From: Duganella sacchari
Lineage (GTDB): Bacteria > Pseudomonadota > Gammaproteobacteria > Burkholderiales > Burkholderiaceae_D
Assembly: GCF_900143065.1 (NCBI RefSeq)
Contig: NZ_FRCX01000015.1
Coordinates: 62,001 to 126,000 of the forward strand
DNA: 64,000 bases
Direction: 5' to 3'
In this document: positions 55,307 to 62,721 of the stretch, one piece after another
Position numbering within the stretch: the first letter of the stretch is position 1
Layout of the letters: every line of letters starts with the position of its first letter
Made by a program: the position numbers and the translations under genes
The notes under the pieces: generated by a model
The model's database searches: none
What the model was told of the DNA's origin: nothing
The model's input: the letters and a program-made list of their open reading frames with translations, nothing else

Positions 55307-55334
55307 CCGTCATTCCCGCCTGCGCGGGGACGAC
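55307..55334. repeat. REP-like imperfect palindrome between gatA and gatB
   Basis: GTCATTCCCGC (55309-55319), loop CTGC, GCGGGGACGAC (55324-55334) form an 11-base stem with one mismatch and one G-T pair. The GTCATTCCCGC...GCGGGAATGAC form is a widespread dispersed repeat type in proteobacteria. It sits inside the operon, before the gatB start. Confidence 0.6.
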
Positions 55335-55359
55335 AAACGGAAACATAAGCGAGAACAAT

Positions 55360-56820
55360 ATGGAATGGGAAGTCGTCATCGGTATTGAGAACCACGTACA
55401 GCTCACTACCGCATCTAAAATCTTCAGCGGCTCGCCGACCACCTTCGGCGCCGAAGCCAACACCCAGGCCAGCCCGGTTGACCTGGCGCTGCCGGGCGTA
55501 CTGCCAGTCATGAACAAGCAGGCCGTCGACCGCGCGATCCGCTTTGGCCTGGCGGTCGGCGCCAAAATCGCGCCGGCGTCGATCTTCGCGCGTAAAAACT
55601 ACTTCTACCCTGACCTGCCGAAAGGCTACCAGATCAGCCAGTTCGAAGATCCGGTGGTACAGGGCGGCACCATCACCTTCGGCTACGAGAAGGATGGCGA
55701 GTTCGTCACCAGGACCATCAACCTGACCCGCGCCCACCTGGAAGAAGACGCCGGCAAATCGCTGCACGAAGACTATGCCGGCATGTCGGGCATCGACCTC
55801 AATCGCGCCGGCACGCCGCTGCTGGAAATCGTCTCCGAGCCGGAACTGCGCAGCGCTGCGGAAGCAGTCGCCTACTGCAAGGCCCTGCACTCGCTGGTGA
55901 TGTGGCTGGGCGTCTGCGACGGCAACATGCAGGAAGGCTCGTTCCGCTGCGACATCAACGTCTCGGTGCGTCCGAAAGGCCAGCAAGAATACGGCACCCG
56001 CTGCGAGATCAAAAACCTGAACTCGTTCCGCTTCATCGAAGAAGCCGTGCACGTGGAAGTGCGCCGCCAGATCGAACTGATTGAAGACGGCGGCAAAGTC
56101 GTGCAGGCGACCCGCCTGTACGATCCGGACCGCAAGGAAACCCGCGAAATGCGCAGCAAGGAAGACGCGCAGGACTACCGCTACTTCCCGGACCCGGACC
56201 TGCCGCCGCTGGTCATCTCCAACGCCTGGATCGAGCAGGTAAAAGGCACCATGCCTGAACTGCCAGCCGCGATGCGCGCGCGCTTCATCAGCGAATACGC
56301 GCTGCCGGACTATGACTCGCTGGTGCTGACCCAGTCCAAAGCCATGGCCAACTACTTCGTCGCCGTGGTGGATGCCGCCGGCAAGGAAAACGCCAAGGTC
56401 GCCGCCAACTGGCTGATGGGCGACGTCTCCTCGACCCTGAACCGTGAAGGCGTGGACATCGCCGACGCACCGGTCAAGCCTGCGCAGCTGGCGCTGATGC
56501 TGAAGCGTATCGCTGATGGCACCATCAACAACAAGACCGCCAAGGAACTGTTCGGCGACATGTGGGCCGCCAAGTCGGACGACGACAATCTGGTGGATGC
56601 GCTGATCGAGTCGAAAGGCCTGAAACAGATCTCCGACACCGGCGCGCTGGAAGCCATTGTCAACGAAGTCATCGCCAACAACGAGAAGTCGGTAGAACAG
56701 TACCGCGCCGGCAAGGAAGCAGCGATCAACGCGCTGATCGGCCAGGCGATGAAAGCCTCGCGCGGCAAAGCCAACCCGGCGCAGCTGACCGAGCTGCTAA
56801 AAGCCAAGCTGGCCGGCTAA
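55360..56820 (+). CDS. gatB: Aspartyl/glutamyl-tRNA amidotransferase subunit B
   Basis: A 486-residue subunit that activates the misacylated tRNA and transfers the amide. It has the N-terminal GatB/E catalytic domain (EVVIGIENHVQLTTASKIFS, RKNYFYPDLPKGYQISQF, IDLNRAGTPLLEIV, MQEGSFRCDINVS) and the C-terminal YqeY-like tRNA-binding tail (about 330-486). It is followed by an intrinsic terminator that closes the operon. Confidence 0.98.
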   Translation: MEWEVVIGIENHVQLTTASKIFSGSPTTFGAEANTQASPVDLALPGVLPVMNKQAVDRAIRFGLAVGAKIAPASIFARKNYFYPDLPKGYQISQFEDPVVQGGTITFGYEKDGEFVTRTINLTRAHLEEDAGKSLHEDYAGMSGIDLNRAGTPLLEIVSEPELRSAAEAVAYCKALHSLVMWLGVCDGNMQEGSFRCDINVSVRPKGQQEYGTRCEIKNLNSFRFIEEAVHVEVRRQIELIEDGGKVVQATRLYDPDRKETREMRSKEDAQDYRYFPDPDLPPLVISNAWIEQVKGTMPELPAAMRARFISEYALPDYDSLVLTQSKAMANYFVAVVDAAGKENAKVAANWLMGDVSSTLNREGVDIADAPVKPAQLALMLKRIADGTINNKTAKELFGDMWAAKSDDDNLVDALIESKGLKQISDTGALEAIVNEVIANNEKSVEQYRAGKEAAINALIGQAMKASRGKANPAQLTELLKAKLAG

Positions 56821-56826
56821 CACGAC

Positions 56827-56852
56827 AAAGGACGCCTCGGCGTCCTTTTTTT
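56827..56852 (+). terminator. Rho-independent terminator of gatCAB
   Basis: AAAGGACGC pairs with GCGTCCTTT around a CTCG loop (56827-56848) and runs into a tract of seven T. The T tract touches the stop codon of the convergent gene at 56851. Confidence 0.88.
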
Positions 56853-57318
56853 ATTGGTGCTCCGGACCGTCCCAACCCTCCAGGTACTTGGTCAGCGTAT
56901 CCACCACATCGATTAAGCGATAGCGATAGAACAGGTGCATGGCCGGCTGCCAATCGGCCGGCAGCGTGCCGCCCGCCGCGCGCGCCACGATGCTGTTCGG
57001 GACCACGCGCATCCCAAGCCGGTTAGTGCCAAACAAGGTCTCGCCACACTGAGCGCAAAACGCCTTCGACAGCTGTTTGTGCGGATGTGCATAGCGCCTC
57101 ACTTCCCCCGACAGCAAGGTCAATGCCTCCGGCGGCCAGGCCGTAGCGGACAACAACGTCACGCCATAGAAATCTCGGCAGGTATCACAATGGCAGTGAG
57201 CCCGTGCCGCCGGTGCACCGTTCAACGCATATCGCACACTTCCACAGCGACACGCAACAGTCAACGCCTTCAATGCATCAACGGGCGAGGAAGCCTCGCC
57301 AACATGTGTTTGAACCAC
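56851..57318 (-). CDS. GFA/CENP-V family zinc protein
   Basis: A 155-residue protein with the cysteine pattern of the glutathione-dependent formaldehyde-activating (GFA/CENP-V) family: ACRCGSVRYAL, AHCHCDTCRDFYG and FCAQCGETLF, which bind two zinc ions. Members include S-(hydroxymethyl)glutathione synthases but most are unassigned. I choose the GTG at 57318, which has an AAGGA ribosome site five bases before; a GTG at 57348 would add ten residues. The sequence after the third cysteine pair is complete. Confidence 0.85.
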   Translation of the reverse strand: MVQTHVGEASSPVDALKALTVACRCGSVRYALNGAPAARAHCHCDTCRDFYGVTLLSATAWPPEALTLLSGEVRRYAHPHKQLSKAFCAQCGETLFGTNRLGMRVVPNSIVARAAGGTLPADWQPAMHLFYRYRLIDVVDTLTKYLEGWDGPEHQ

Positions 57319-57418
57319 GGTAGTCCTTTCTATCAGGTACGTGGGCACAGTCTACGGCAAACAGTATCGAACAGGTCAAGCCCCGGCTTGCATCTCACGC
57401 AAAGCAAACATAAAGTGC

Positions 57419-57449
57419 TTGACTTGAAGTGCACTCTAACTTTTAGGAT
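57419..57449 (+). promoter_or_regulatory. MerR-type promoter/operator of the merR-CMD operon
   Basis: TTGACT (57419-57424) and TAGGAT (57444-57449) are separated by 19 bases, the spacer length typical of MerR-activated promoters. The spacer contains the palindrome AGTGCACT (57428-57435) with partly symmetric flanks TTGA and CTAA. The start codon is seven bases past the -10, so the transcript may have almost no leader. Confidence 0.7.
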
Positions 57450-57455
57450 CTGCTT

Positions 57456-57890
57456 ATGGAATCGCATCTCAGCATTGAAGAAGCCGCACAACGTACCGGC
57501 CTGACGGCGCACACGCTACGCTATTACGAGCGTGTCGGCCTGATCGCGCCGGTTCCCCGCGCACCGGGCGGGCAGCGTCGTTATGCGGCGGCCGACATGG
57601 CCTGGATCGAATTCCTGCTGCGCCTGCGAACGACCAATATGCCCATCGCGAAGATGCAGGCATTCGCTCAACTGCGCAGCGCCGGTGATGCAACCGTGAC
57701 GGACCGTCGCCAGATGCTGGAACTGCATCTGGCGGATGTCCTGGCACACATCGAGACGATGCAGCAGTCCGTCCACGCGTTGCAGGACAAAATCAAACAC
57801 TATCGTGCACTTGAAAAGGAAGGACTCACTCATGGAAAACGAAAATCGCTACCAGCGCGGACTGGCAAAACTGCAGGAAATCGACGGTGA
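57456..57890 (+). CDS. MerR-family transcriptional regulator
   Basis: A 144-residue regulator: MerR winged helix (HLSIEEAAQRTGLTAHTLRYY, then PGGQRRYAAADMAWIEFLL) and a coiled-coil dimerisation helix. There are no cysteines, so it is not a metal or thiol sensor of the usual kind. The MerR-type promoter before it suggests autoregulation together with the next gene, whose start lies 59 bases inside this gene's end. Confidence 0.93.
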   Translation: MESHLSIEEAAQRTGLTAHTLRYYERVGLIAPVPRAPGGQRRYAAADMAWIEFLLRLRTTNMPIAKMQAFAQLRSAGDATVTDRRQMLELHLADVLAHIETMQQSVHALQDKIKHYRALEKEGLTHGKRKSLPARTGKTAGNRR

Positions 57891-58206
57891 AGCCGGGGAG
57901 CGTGTCGTCGCCAGCCTTGAAGACATCGCACCGGACTTCGCGCGCTACCTGATCGAATTCCCGTTCGGCGACATCTACTCGCGCCCCGGCCTGGACCTGA
58001 AAAGCCGCGAGATCGCGACCGTCGCTGCGCTTACAGCACTGGGCAACGCCGCACCTCAGCTCAAGGTCCACATCCACGCGGCGCTGAACGTCGGCGTCAC
58101 CCGTACCGAGATCGTTGAAACCATCATGCAGATGGCCGTCTACGCCGGTTTCCCGGCGGCCCTCAACGGCCTGGCCGCCGCCAGGGAAGTTTTTGACTAT
58201 ACATAA
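57832..58206 (+). CDS. Carboxymuconolactone decarboxylase/AhpD-fold family protein
   Basis: A 124-residue protein beginning at the ATG at 57832, which has a strong AAGGAAGGA ribosome site. The helical CMD pattern is clear (GLDLKSREIATVAALTALGN, KVHIHAALNVGVTRTEIVE, YAGFPAALNGLAAAREVF). There is no CXXC, so it is not an AhpD-type peroxidase; relatives are gamma-carboxymuconolactone decarboxylases and many unassigned proteins. It overlaps the merR gene by 59 bases in another frame and is presumably its target. Confidence 0.9.
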   Translation: MENENRYQRGLAKLQEIDGEAGERVVASLEDIAPDFARYLIEFPFGDIYSRPGLDLKSREIATVAALTALGNAAPQLKVHIHAALNVGVTRTEIVETIMQMAVYAGFPAALNGLAAAREVFDYT

Positions 58207-58250
58207 TTGTCTACATCGGGCAACATAGGGGAAATAGACAAAAATTAAAG

Positions 58251-58270
58251 TATACATTCTTGTCTAGACA
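58251..58270 (+). promoter_or_regulatory. Candidate promoter and BlaI-type operator
   Basis: A -10-like TATACA (58251-58256) is followed by the perfect palindrome TGTCTAGACA (58261-58270), where it would cover the transcription start. Related half sites TTGTCTACAT (58208-58217) and ATAGACAA (58234-58241) lie upstream. BlaI/MecI repressors bind such dyads. Confidence 0.5.
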
Positions 58271-58305
58271 TACTAATCTAGTTCTACCGCAACAGAGGAG
58301 CTGCC

Positions 58306-58677
58306 ATGAGCATTCCCAAACCAACCGCGGCAGAACTGGAGCTGCTGCAAACCCTTTGGCCACTTGGCTCGGCAACCGCAAAGCAGGTGCACGAAGCCAT
58401 GCTGGCCGAAAAACCTGACCTCGCCTACGGCACTGTACTGCGCCTGATGCAGATTATGCATACCAAGGGCATCCTCATCCGCGACGAAAGCCAGCGCTCT
58501 CACATCTACGCGCCGGCACAGGCGCAGGACACGCTGCAATCGAGCCTGCTCAAAGACCTGATGCACAAAGCCTTCGCCGGCTCGGCCAAGGCGCTGGTAC
58601 TGGCCGCGCTGCGCTCTGGCATTTCGAAAAAAGAGCGCGAAGAAATCGAAAAGCTGCTGAAGGAAGAAAAGAAATGA
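58306..58677 (+). CDS. BlaI/MecI/CopY-family repressor
   Basis: A 123-residue winged-helix repressor: PTAAELELLQTLWPLGSATA at the start, YGTVLRLMQIMHTKGILIRD for the recognition helix and wing, and a C-terminal dimerisation helix. Family members are cleaved when a BlaR1-type membrane protease senses a signal. The next gene encodes such a protease, overlapping by four bases (ATGA). The palindrome TGTCTAGACA upstream is the likely operator. Confidence 0.93.
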   Translation: MSIPKPTAAELELLQTLWPLGSATAKQVHEAMLAEKPDLAYGTVLRLMQIMHTKGILIRDESQRSHIYAPAQAQDTLQSSLLKDLMHKAFAGSAKALVLAALRSGISKKEREEIEKLLKEEKK

Positions 58678-59939
58678 GCGCCTTCATCTTCGCACTTGGC
58701 ATGACGCTGATGCACTTCCTGTGGCAAGGCCTGCTGCTTGGTTGCGTCACCGCCGCCGCCCTCACCCTGCTGCGCAACAGCCGCGCCGAATACCGCTACC
58801 TGATCGCCTGCTCCGCCCTGCTGGCCTGCCTGTGCTGGCCTCTGTTTGACCTCGTGCAGCGCCTCACCATGGATACGGAAAGCGCCAACGCCAGCCTGCG
58901 TAACTTTGAATGGATAGCGGCCACCATCGGCGACGAAGAAACCTGGTTCACCCTGCTCAACTCATTGCGCGGTATCGTCGGCGTATGGGCGCTGTGCGCC
59001 GCCATACTGGCCTTGCGCATGATCGCAGGATTGCTGTGGATAGACCGTACCTCGCGTCAGCCGAGTAATTGCCAGCGCCATGAACAGCTGCATTGGGAAG
59101 CCGAGCTGGCACGGCTGGCAGAGCGCTTTGGCATCCGCCGCGAGGTGCGTTTACGTGTGGTTGATACGCTAGCCAGCCCGGTCACCGCGGGCTGGTGGCG
59201 TCCGATAGTGCTGGTGCCGGCGACGCTGGTATCCGGCATGCCGGCCGAGCTGTTATACGCCCTGCTGGCACACGAGATGGCGCACATCAAACGCCATGAC
59301 TACCTGATTAACCTGCTGCAGAACGTGATTGAAACACTGCTGTTCTATCACCCCGCCGTCTGGTGGATTTCCAACCGCATCCGTATCGAGCGCGAACTGA
59401 TTGCGGACGATGTCGCAGCAAGACAGCTCGGCGAACCTCGGCGCCTTGCCATTGCGCTATCCGAACTGGAAAAACACCATTTCTCGCCGCACCAACTGGC
59501 CCAGGCGGCCAATGGAGGAAATCTGATAATGCGTATTCAACATCTGCTGCGCCCTGCACCGCAGGCCCTGAACTGGAAAGCCGCTATTGCCATGATCGGC
59601 GTGGCGATAGCCTGTCTGTCGATCTACGCGGAAGCGACAGCGGCAGATAAAAACGTCTCGAATAAAACCACAGCGCTAGTTAACTTCAGCACCTGCGCCA
59701 AGCCGCGCTGGCCGCAGGCCGCGCTCAAGGAATCACGCACTGGCACCGTGCAACTGGGCTTCCTGGTTGATCGTCACGGCAAGGTGAAAAATTCCCGCAT
59801 CGACAAGAGCAGCGGCCACAGCGACCTGGACGAAGCGTCGCGCATCGGCATCGAAAAATGCACGTTCAAACCGGCGACCAGAGCAGGTAAGCCTGTCGAG
59901 TCCTGGACGCACCTGCAATATGTGTGGATACTCGAATGA
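58674..59939 (+). CDS. M56 (BlaR1-like) membrane protease with a TonB C-terminal domain
   Basis: A 421-residue protein: three or four membrane helices in the first 120 residues, the M56 peptidase domain with His200-Glu-Met-Ala-His204 (LLAHEMAHIKRHDYL), a further helix near 300, and a C-terminal TonB-like domain (about 335-421: KPRWPQAALKESRTGTVQLG, HGKVKNSRIDKSSGHSDLD, FKPATRAGKPVESW). There is no penicillin-binding sensor as in true BlaR1. TonB C-terminal domains bind outer-membrane or periplasmic partners, so the periplasmic signal may be read through this domain. With the BlaI gene before it, it should form a signal-to-repressor-cleavage module. Confidence 0.9.
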   Translation: MSAFIFALGMTLMHFLWQGLLLGCVTAAALTLLRNSRAEYRYLIACSALLACLCWPLFDLVQRLTMDTESANASLRNFEWIAATIGDEETWFTLLNSLRGIVGVWALCAAILALRMIAGLLWIDRTSRQPSNCQRHEQLHWEAELARLAERFGIRREVRLRVVDTLASPVTAGWWRPIVLVPATLVSGMPAELLYALLAHEMAHIKRHDYLINLLQNVIETLLFYHPAVWWISNRIRIERELIADDVAARQLGEPRRLAIALSELEKHHFSPHQLAQAANGGNLIMRIQHLLRPAPQALNWKAAIAMIGVAIACLSIYAEATAADKNVSNKTTALVNFSTCAKPRWPQAALKESRTGTVQLGFLVDRHGKVKNSRIDKSSGHSDLDEASRIGIEKCTFKPATRAGKPVESWTHLQYVWILE

Positions 59940-61004
59940 TAAAAAGCGCATTCCTCCTCACCGCCTTATTGTCCAGCATCGCCAATGCCGCCAGTTTCGA
60001 TCCCGAAGTTAACCTGGCCAAGGCGGAGCGGGAGGCACAGCGCCTGCGTACCCAACTGCGCAATCCGGCGCTGGCCTCGGACAAGGTAAAAATTACGCTC
60101 AACAGCAAGCTGCAACAACTCGGCAATCAACGCTCTTTCGTGGGAGACAGCGACGGCGCCATGGCTGCGTTTGACGAGACGGAGACGCTTCATGCGCGCC
60201 GCAATGCCGGAGCCGATGCCGGCGAATCGGCGCGGCTGGAAGCCGCCAAAGCGGAAGACGCGATCAGCGCCATCGTCCGCGAGGCCGCCAACCACCGCAT
60301 CGTCATTCTCAATGAAGCACACCATGTTCCCTTGCACCGGGCATTCGCCATGCGGCTGGCGCGCGAACTGCGCAAGCTGGGCTACACCTGGCTTGCCTGC
60401 GAAACCTTCGAGAACACGCCACTGAAAAAAGGCTACCTGGCGCTGTCGGACGGCTACTACTCACGTGAACCCGCCTTCGGCAACTTCCTGCGCGACGCCG
60501 CAGCGGATGGCTGGAAGCTAGTGCAGTATGAGCCGTTTGATGAAATAACCGGTGAAACCGCCGCCCAGCAGATCGATCAGCGTGACAGTGGCGAAGCGCG
60601 CAATCTGGTAAAGCGCATCTTTGACCAAGACCCCAACGCCAAGGCATTCATTTATGTCGGCTATAGCCACGCGCAGAAAGTACCGCGCGTCGGCGACAGC
60701 GGCGGCGGCGCCTGGATGGCCGCGCAGCTGAGCCACATGACCGGCCTGGAGCCGCTCACGATCGACCAGACCATCATGATGGAACACGTCGATCAGGCAG
60801 CTGAATACCCTTTGTATGCAGCCGCCGTCGGTGGAGATACCGCAGAAAATGCGCCGGCCGGCCAAGCCATACTTCGTCTACGCTTATCCCAAAAACCAGC
60901 CGAAAGATGCCGTCCCGGCTGACATTGTGCAAATCACGCCGGGCAAGCCGCTGCCCAAGCTGATGCTGCCGGATGCGCAGTTCCGCTTCGTGCTCCGGCA
61001 ATAG
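59936..61004 (+). pseudogene. TIKI/ChaN-like secreted protein, frameshifted near the 3' end
   Basis: Starts at the ATG at 59936 overlapping the protease stop (ATGA) and has a signal peptide (MIKSAFLLTALLSSIANA). The domain (RIVILNEAHHVPLHRAFAMR, LGYTWLACETF, AFIYVGYSHAQK) has the pattern of the TIKI/ChaN/erythromycin-esterase superfamily. The frame ends at 60922, but a protein-like continuation (KPYFVYAYPKNQP...) runs in the next frame to 61004. Removing one C at 60862-60863 would join them as APAGKPYFVY. This may be a sequence error or a real mutation at the C-terminus; the core is intact. Confidence 0.75.
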
Positions 61005-61007
61005 GAC

Positions 61008-62720
61008 TTAATCCTTCACGCCTACCCAGCGGCCATTATCAAGGCGCAGGCGCTGTTTCATTTGCAGCTGTCCTTCGCCTTTCATGATGTAGGCGATCAT
61101 CGGGAAGACCTGCTGCGCCGAAGCTTCTTTCATCCACGGCGCGGCAGCAAACTTGTAGGTATAGCTTGCGGTGCCGCTGGCTTCATCCCACGACGTCAAC
61201 TTGGCCACACTGAGCTTACCGACGCAAAAATCACCGCTACGCGCGATCTTTTCACCGCTAGGCGATATGGTCGTCGTCGCTCGCTTGAGGTAGAACTTTC
61301 TGCCCGCCGCCGTCAGCGCATAGCGTTCGACCGGCACTTGCGCATCACCGCGCCTGGTCATGCCTCTTTCCGCGTGCACCAGTCCCAGTTTCGCCAGCAC
61401 CGGCAGCTGTATCGCATCGCGGCTGCCCGCTTCCGCATCACCCGCTGCAACGTCGATCGGCCAATCGAATTTGCCAACACAGACATCGCCATGCTGCGAC
61501 AGATAATTATCCAGTCCTGCCGCCATTGCGGCGCTGGGCTGCTGCGCCAGGTCCGCGTCCGTCAGCGTCTTGAGGAAAGCTTCCAGGTCCGCCATCTCCT
61601 GCTCCGTCATCGGCGGCGTACTGCCGCGCGGACGGCCGTCAAGCGGCATCTGCTTGTCGAGATTATCGCGATAGCGGACCGGCAGGTCGTTGAATTTCTG
61701 GACCACGCCCTTGACCTTCGGGTACCAGCGCTCCGGCTCCGTATCGCGCGTGTTGTAGAAGCGGATAACCTCGCTCAGCGATTTGATCGAACCGTTGTGG
61801 AAGAAGGCTGAACGCGTGGCGACGTTGCGCAGGGTCGGCGTCTTGAACATGCCGCAGTACTGTGCGCTGGCCGGACGCGGATGGTCAGGACGGTCGCAGA
61901 TACCCAGATCGTTGTAACCGGCATTGCGGTTGGCCGGAATATCCTTGTTGCGCGGGACGCCAATCGCCGCATAGGTAAAGTCGGTAAACAGCTTGACGCT
62001 GCCATTCATCCCCGCACCGTTGTAGTGGCATGCGAAGCAGTTGCCCTTGTTCGGATCGCTATAGACGGCAAAGCCGCGCATTTCGGCGGCAGTCAGATCG
62101 CCGCCTATCTTGTTGCTGGAGTAGAGATCATATTTGCTGCTGTATGGGTGGAAGCTATTGTCTTCCAGCTGATATGCCTGCAGCGCGTCCAGCGCATGCT
62201 GGAAAGCTTGCTTGTTGTTGGCGAAGACTTCCGCACCAAAGGTATTGCGGAACTGGTCAGCATAAGCCGACGCCTTGATCTTGCGGACTACATCCGCCAC
62301 GCTCTTGTTGGCCATTTCGTGTTTTGCCAGCAGCGGAATGCGTGCCTGGTCCGCCAGCGTGGCGGCGCGGCCATCCTGTGTGTGGCCGCCGCCCGGCCCC
62401 GGCGTGCTGATGCCGTCCGGGTTGTCCAGCATGTCCGCATAAGGCGGCGTGTATTCCTGATAGCGCAGCGATGGCACGGCGCGCACGCCTGCGGTACGCA
62501 TCTTCGGACCACCCAGCTGCACCGCCAGGTTATTCGGTGGCGCATGCGCAAACGCAGGGTCGTGGCAGTTGGCGCACGCCAGCTTGCCGGACCCGGACAG
62601 GCTTTTATCGAAAAACATCTGCTTGCCGATTTCAGCGGCGGCGCTCAATGGCGCCGCCACCGGGACGGCAACGGCTTGCGCCGTCGCCGCAATCAGCACC
62701 ATCATCAGTGCTGATTTCAT
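61008..62720 (-). CDS. Diheme cytochrome c peroxidase-like protein with an extra C-terminal domain
   Basis: A 570-residue secreted protein; the ATG at 62720 opens a signal peptide (MKSALMMVLIAATAQAVAVP). Two heme c sites are visible, Cys49-X-X-Cys52-His53 and Cys228-X-X-Cys231-His232, in a CcpA/MauG-type domain (to about residue 395). About 170 further residues follow (from about 400: GLDNYLSQHGDVCVGKF...RYALTAAGRKFYLKRA...DFCVGKLSVAKL), a domain I know only as an unnamed stand-alone or lipoprotein type and do not expect in peroxidases. It ends three bases from the convergent TIKI-like gene and starts one base after the phosphoesterase stop. Confidence 0.85.
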   Translation of the reverse strand: MKSALMMVLIAATAQAVAVPVAAPLSAAAEIGKQMFFDKSLSGSGKLACANCHDPAFAHAPPNNLAVQLGGPKMRTAGVRAVPSLRYQEYTPPYADMLDNPDGISTPGPGGGHTQDGRAATLADQARIPLLAKHEMANKSVADVVRKIKASAYADQFRNTFGAEVFANNKQAFQHALDALQAYQLEDNSFHPYSSKYDLYSSNKIGGDLTAAEMRGFAVYSDPNKGNCFACHYNGAGMNGSVKLFTDFTYAAIGVPRNKDIPANRNAGYNDLGICDRPDHPRPASAQYCGMFKTPTLRNVATRSAFFHNGSIKSLSEVIRFYNTRDTEPERWYPKVKGVVQKFNDLPVRYRDNLDKQMPLDGRPRGSTPPMTEQEMADLEAFLKTLTDADLAQQPSAAMAAGLDNYLSQHGDVCVGKFDWPIDVAAGDAEAGSRDAIQLPVLAKLGLVHAERGMTRRGDAQVPVERYALTAAGRKFYLKRATTTISPSGEKIARSGDFCVGKLSVAKLTSWDEASGTASYTYKFAAAPWMKEASAQQVFPMIAYIMKGEGQLQMKQRLRLDNGRWVGVKD

Positions 62721-62721
62721 C

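Noticed and set aside
58674..59939. True BlaR1 beta-lactam sensor
   Set aside because: The penicillin-binding sensor domain is absent; the C-terminal part looks like a TonB domain and no beta-lactamase gene is near.
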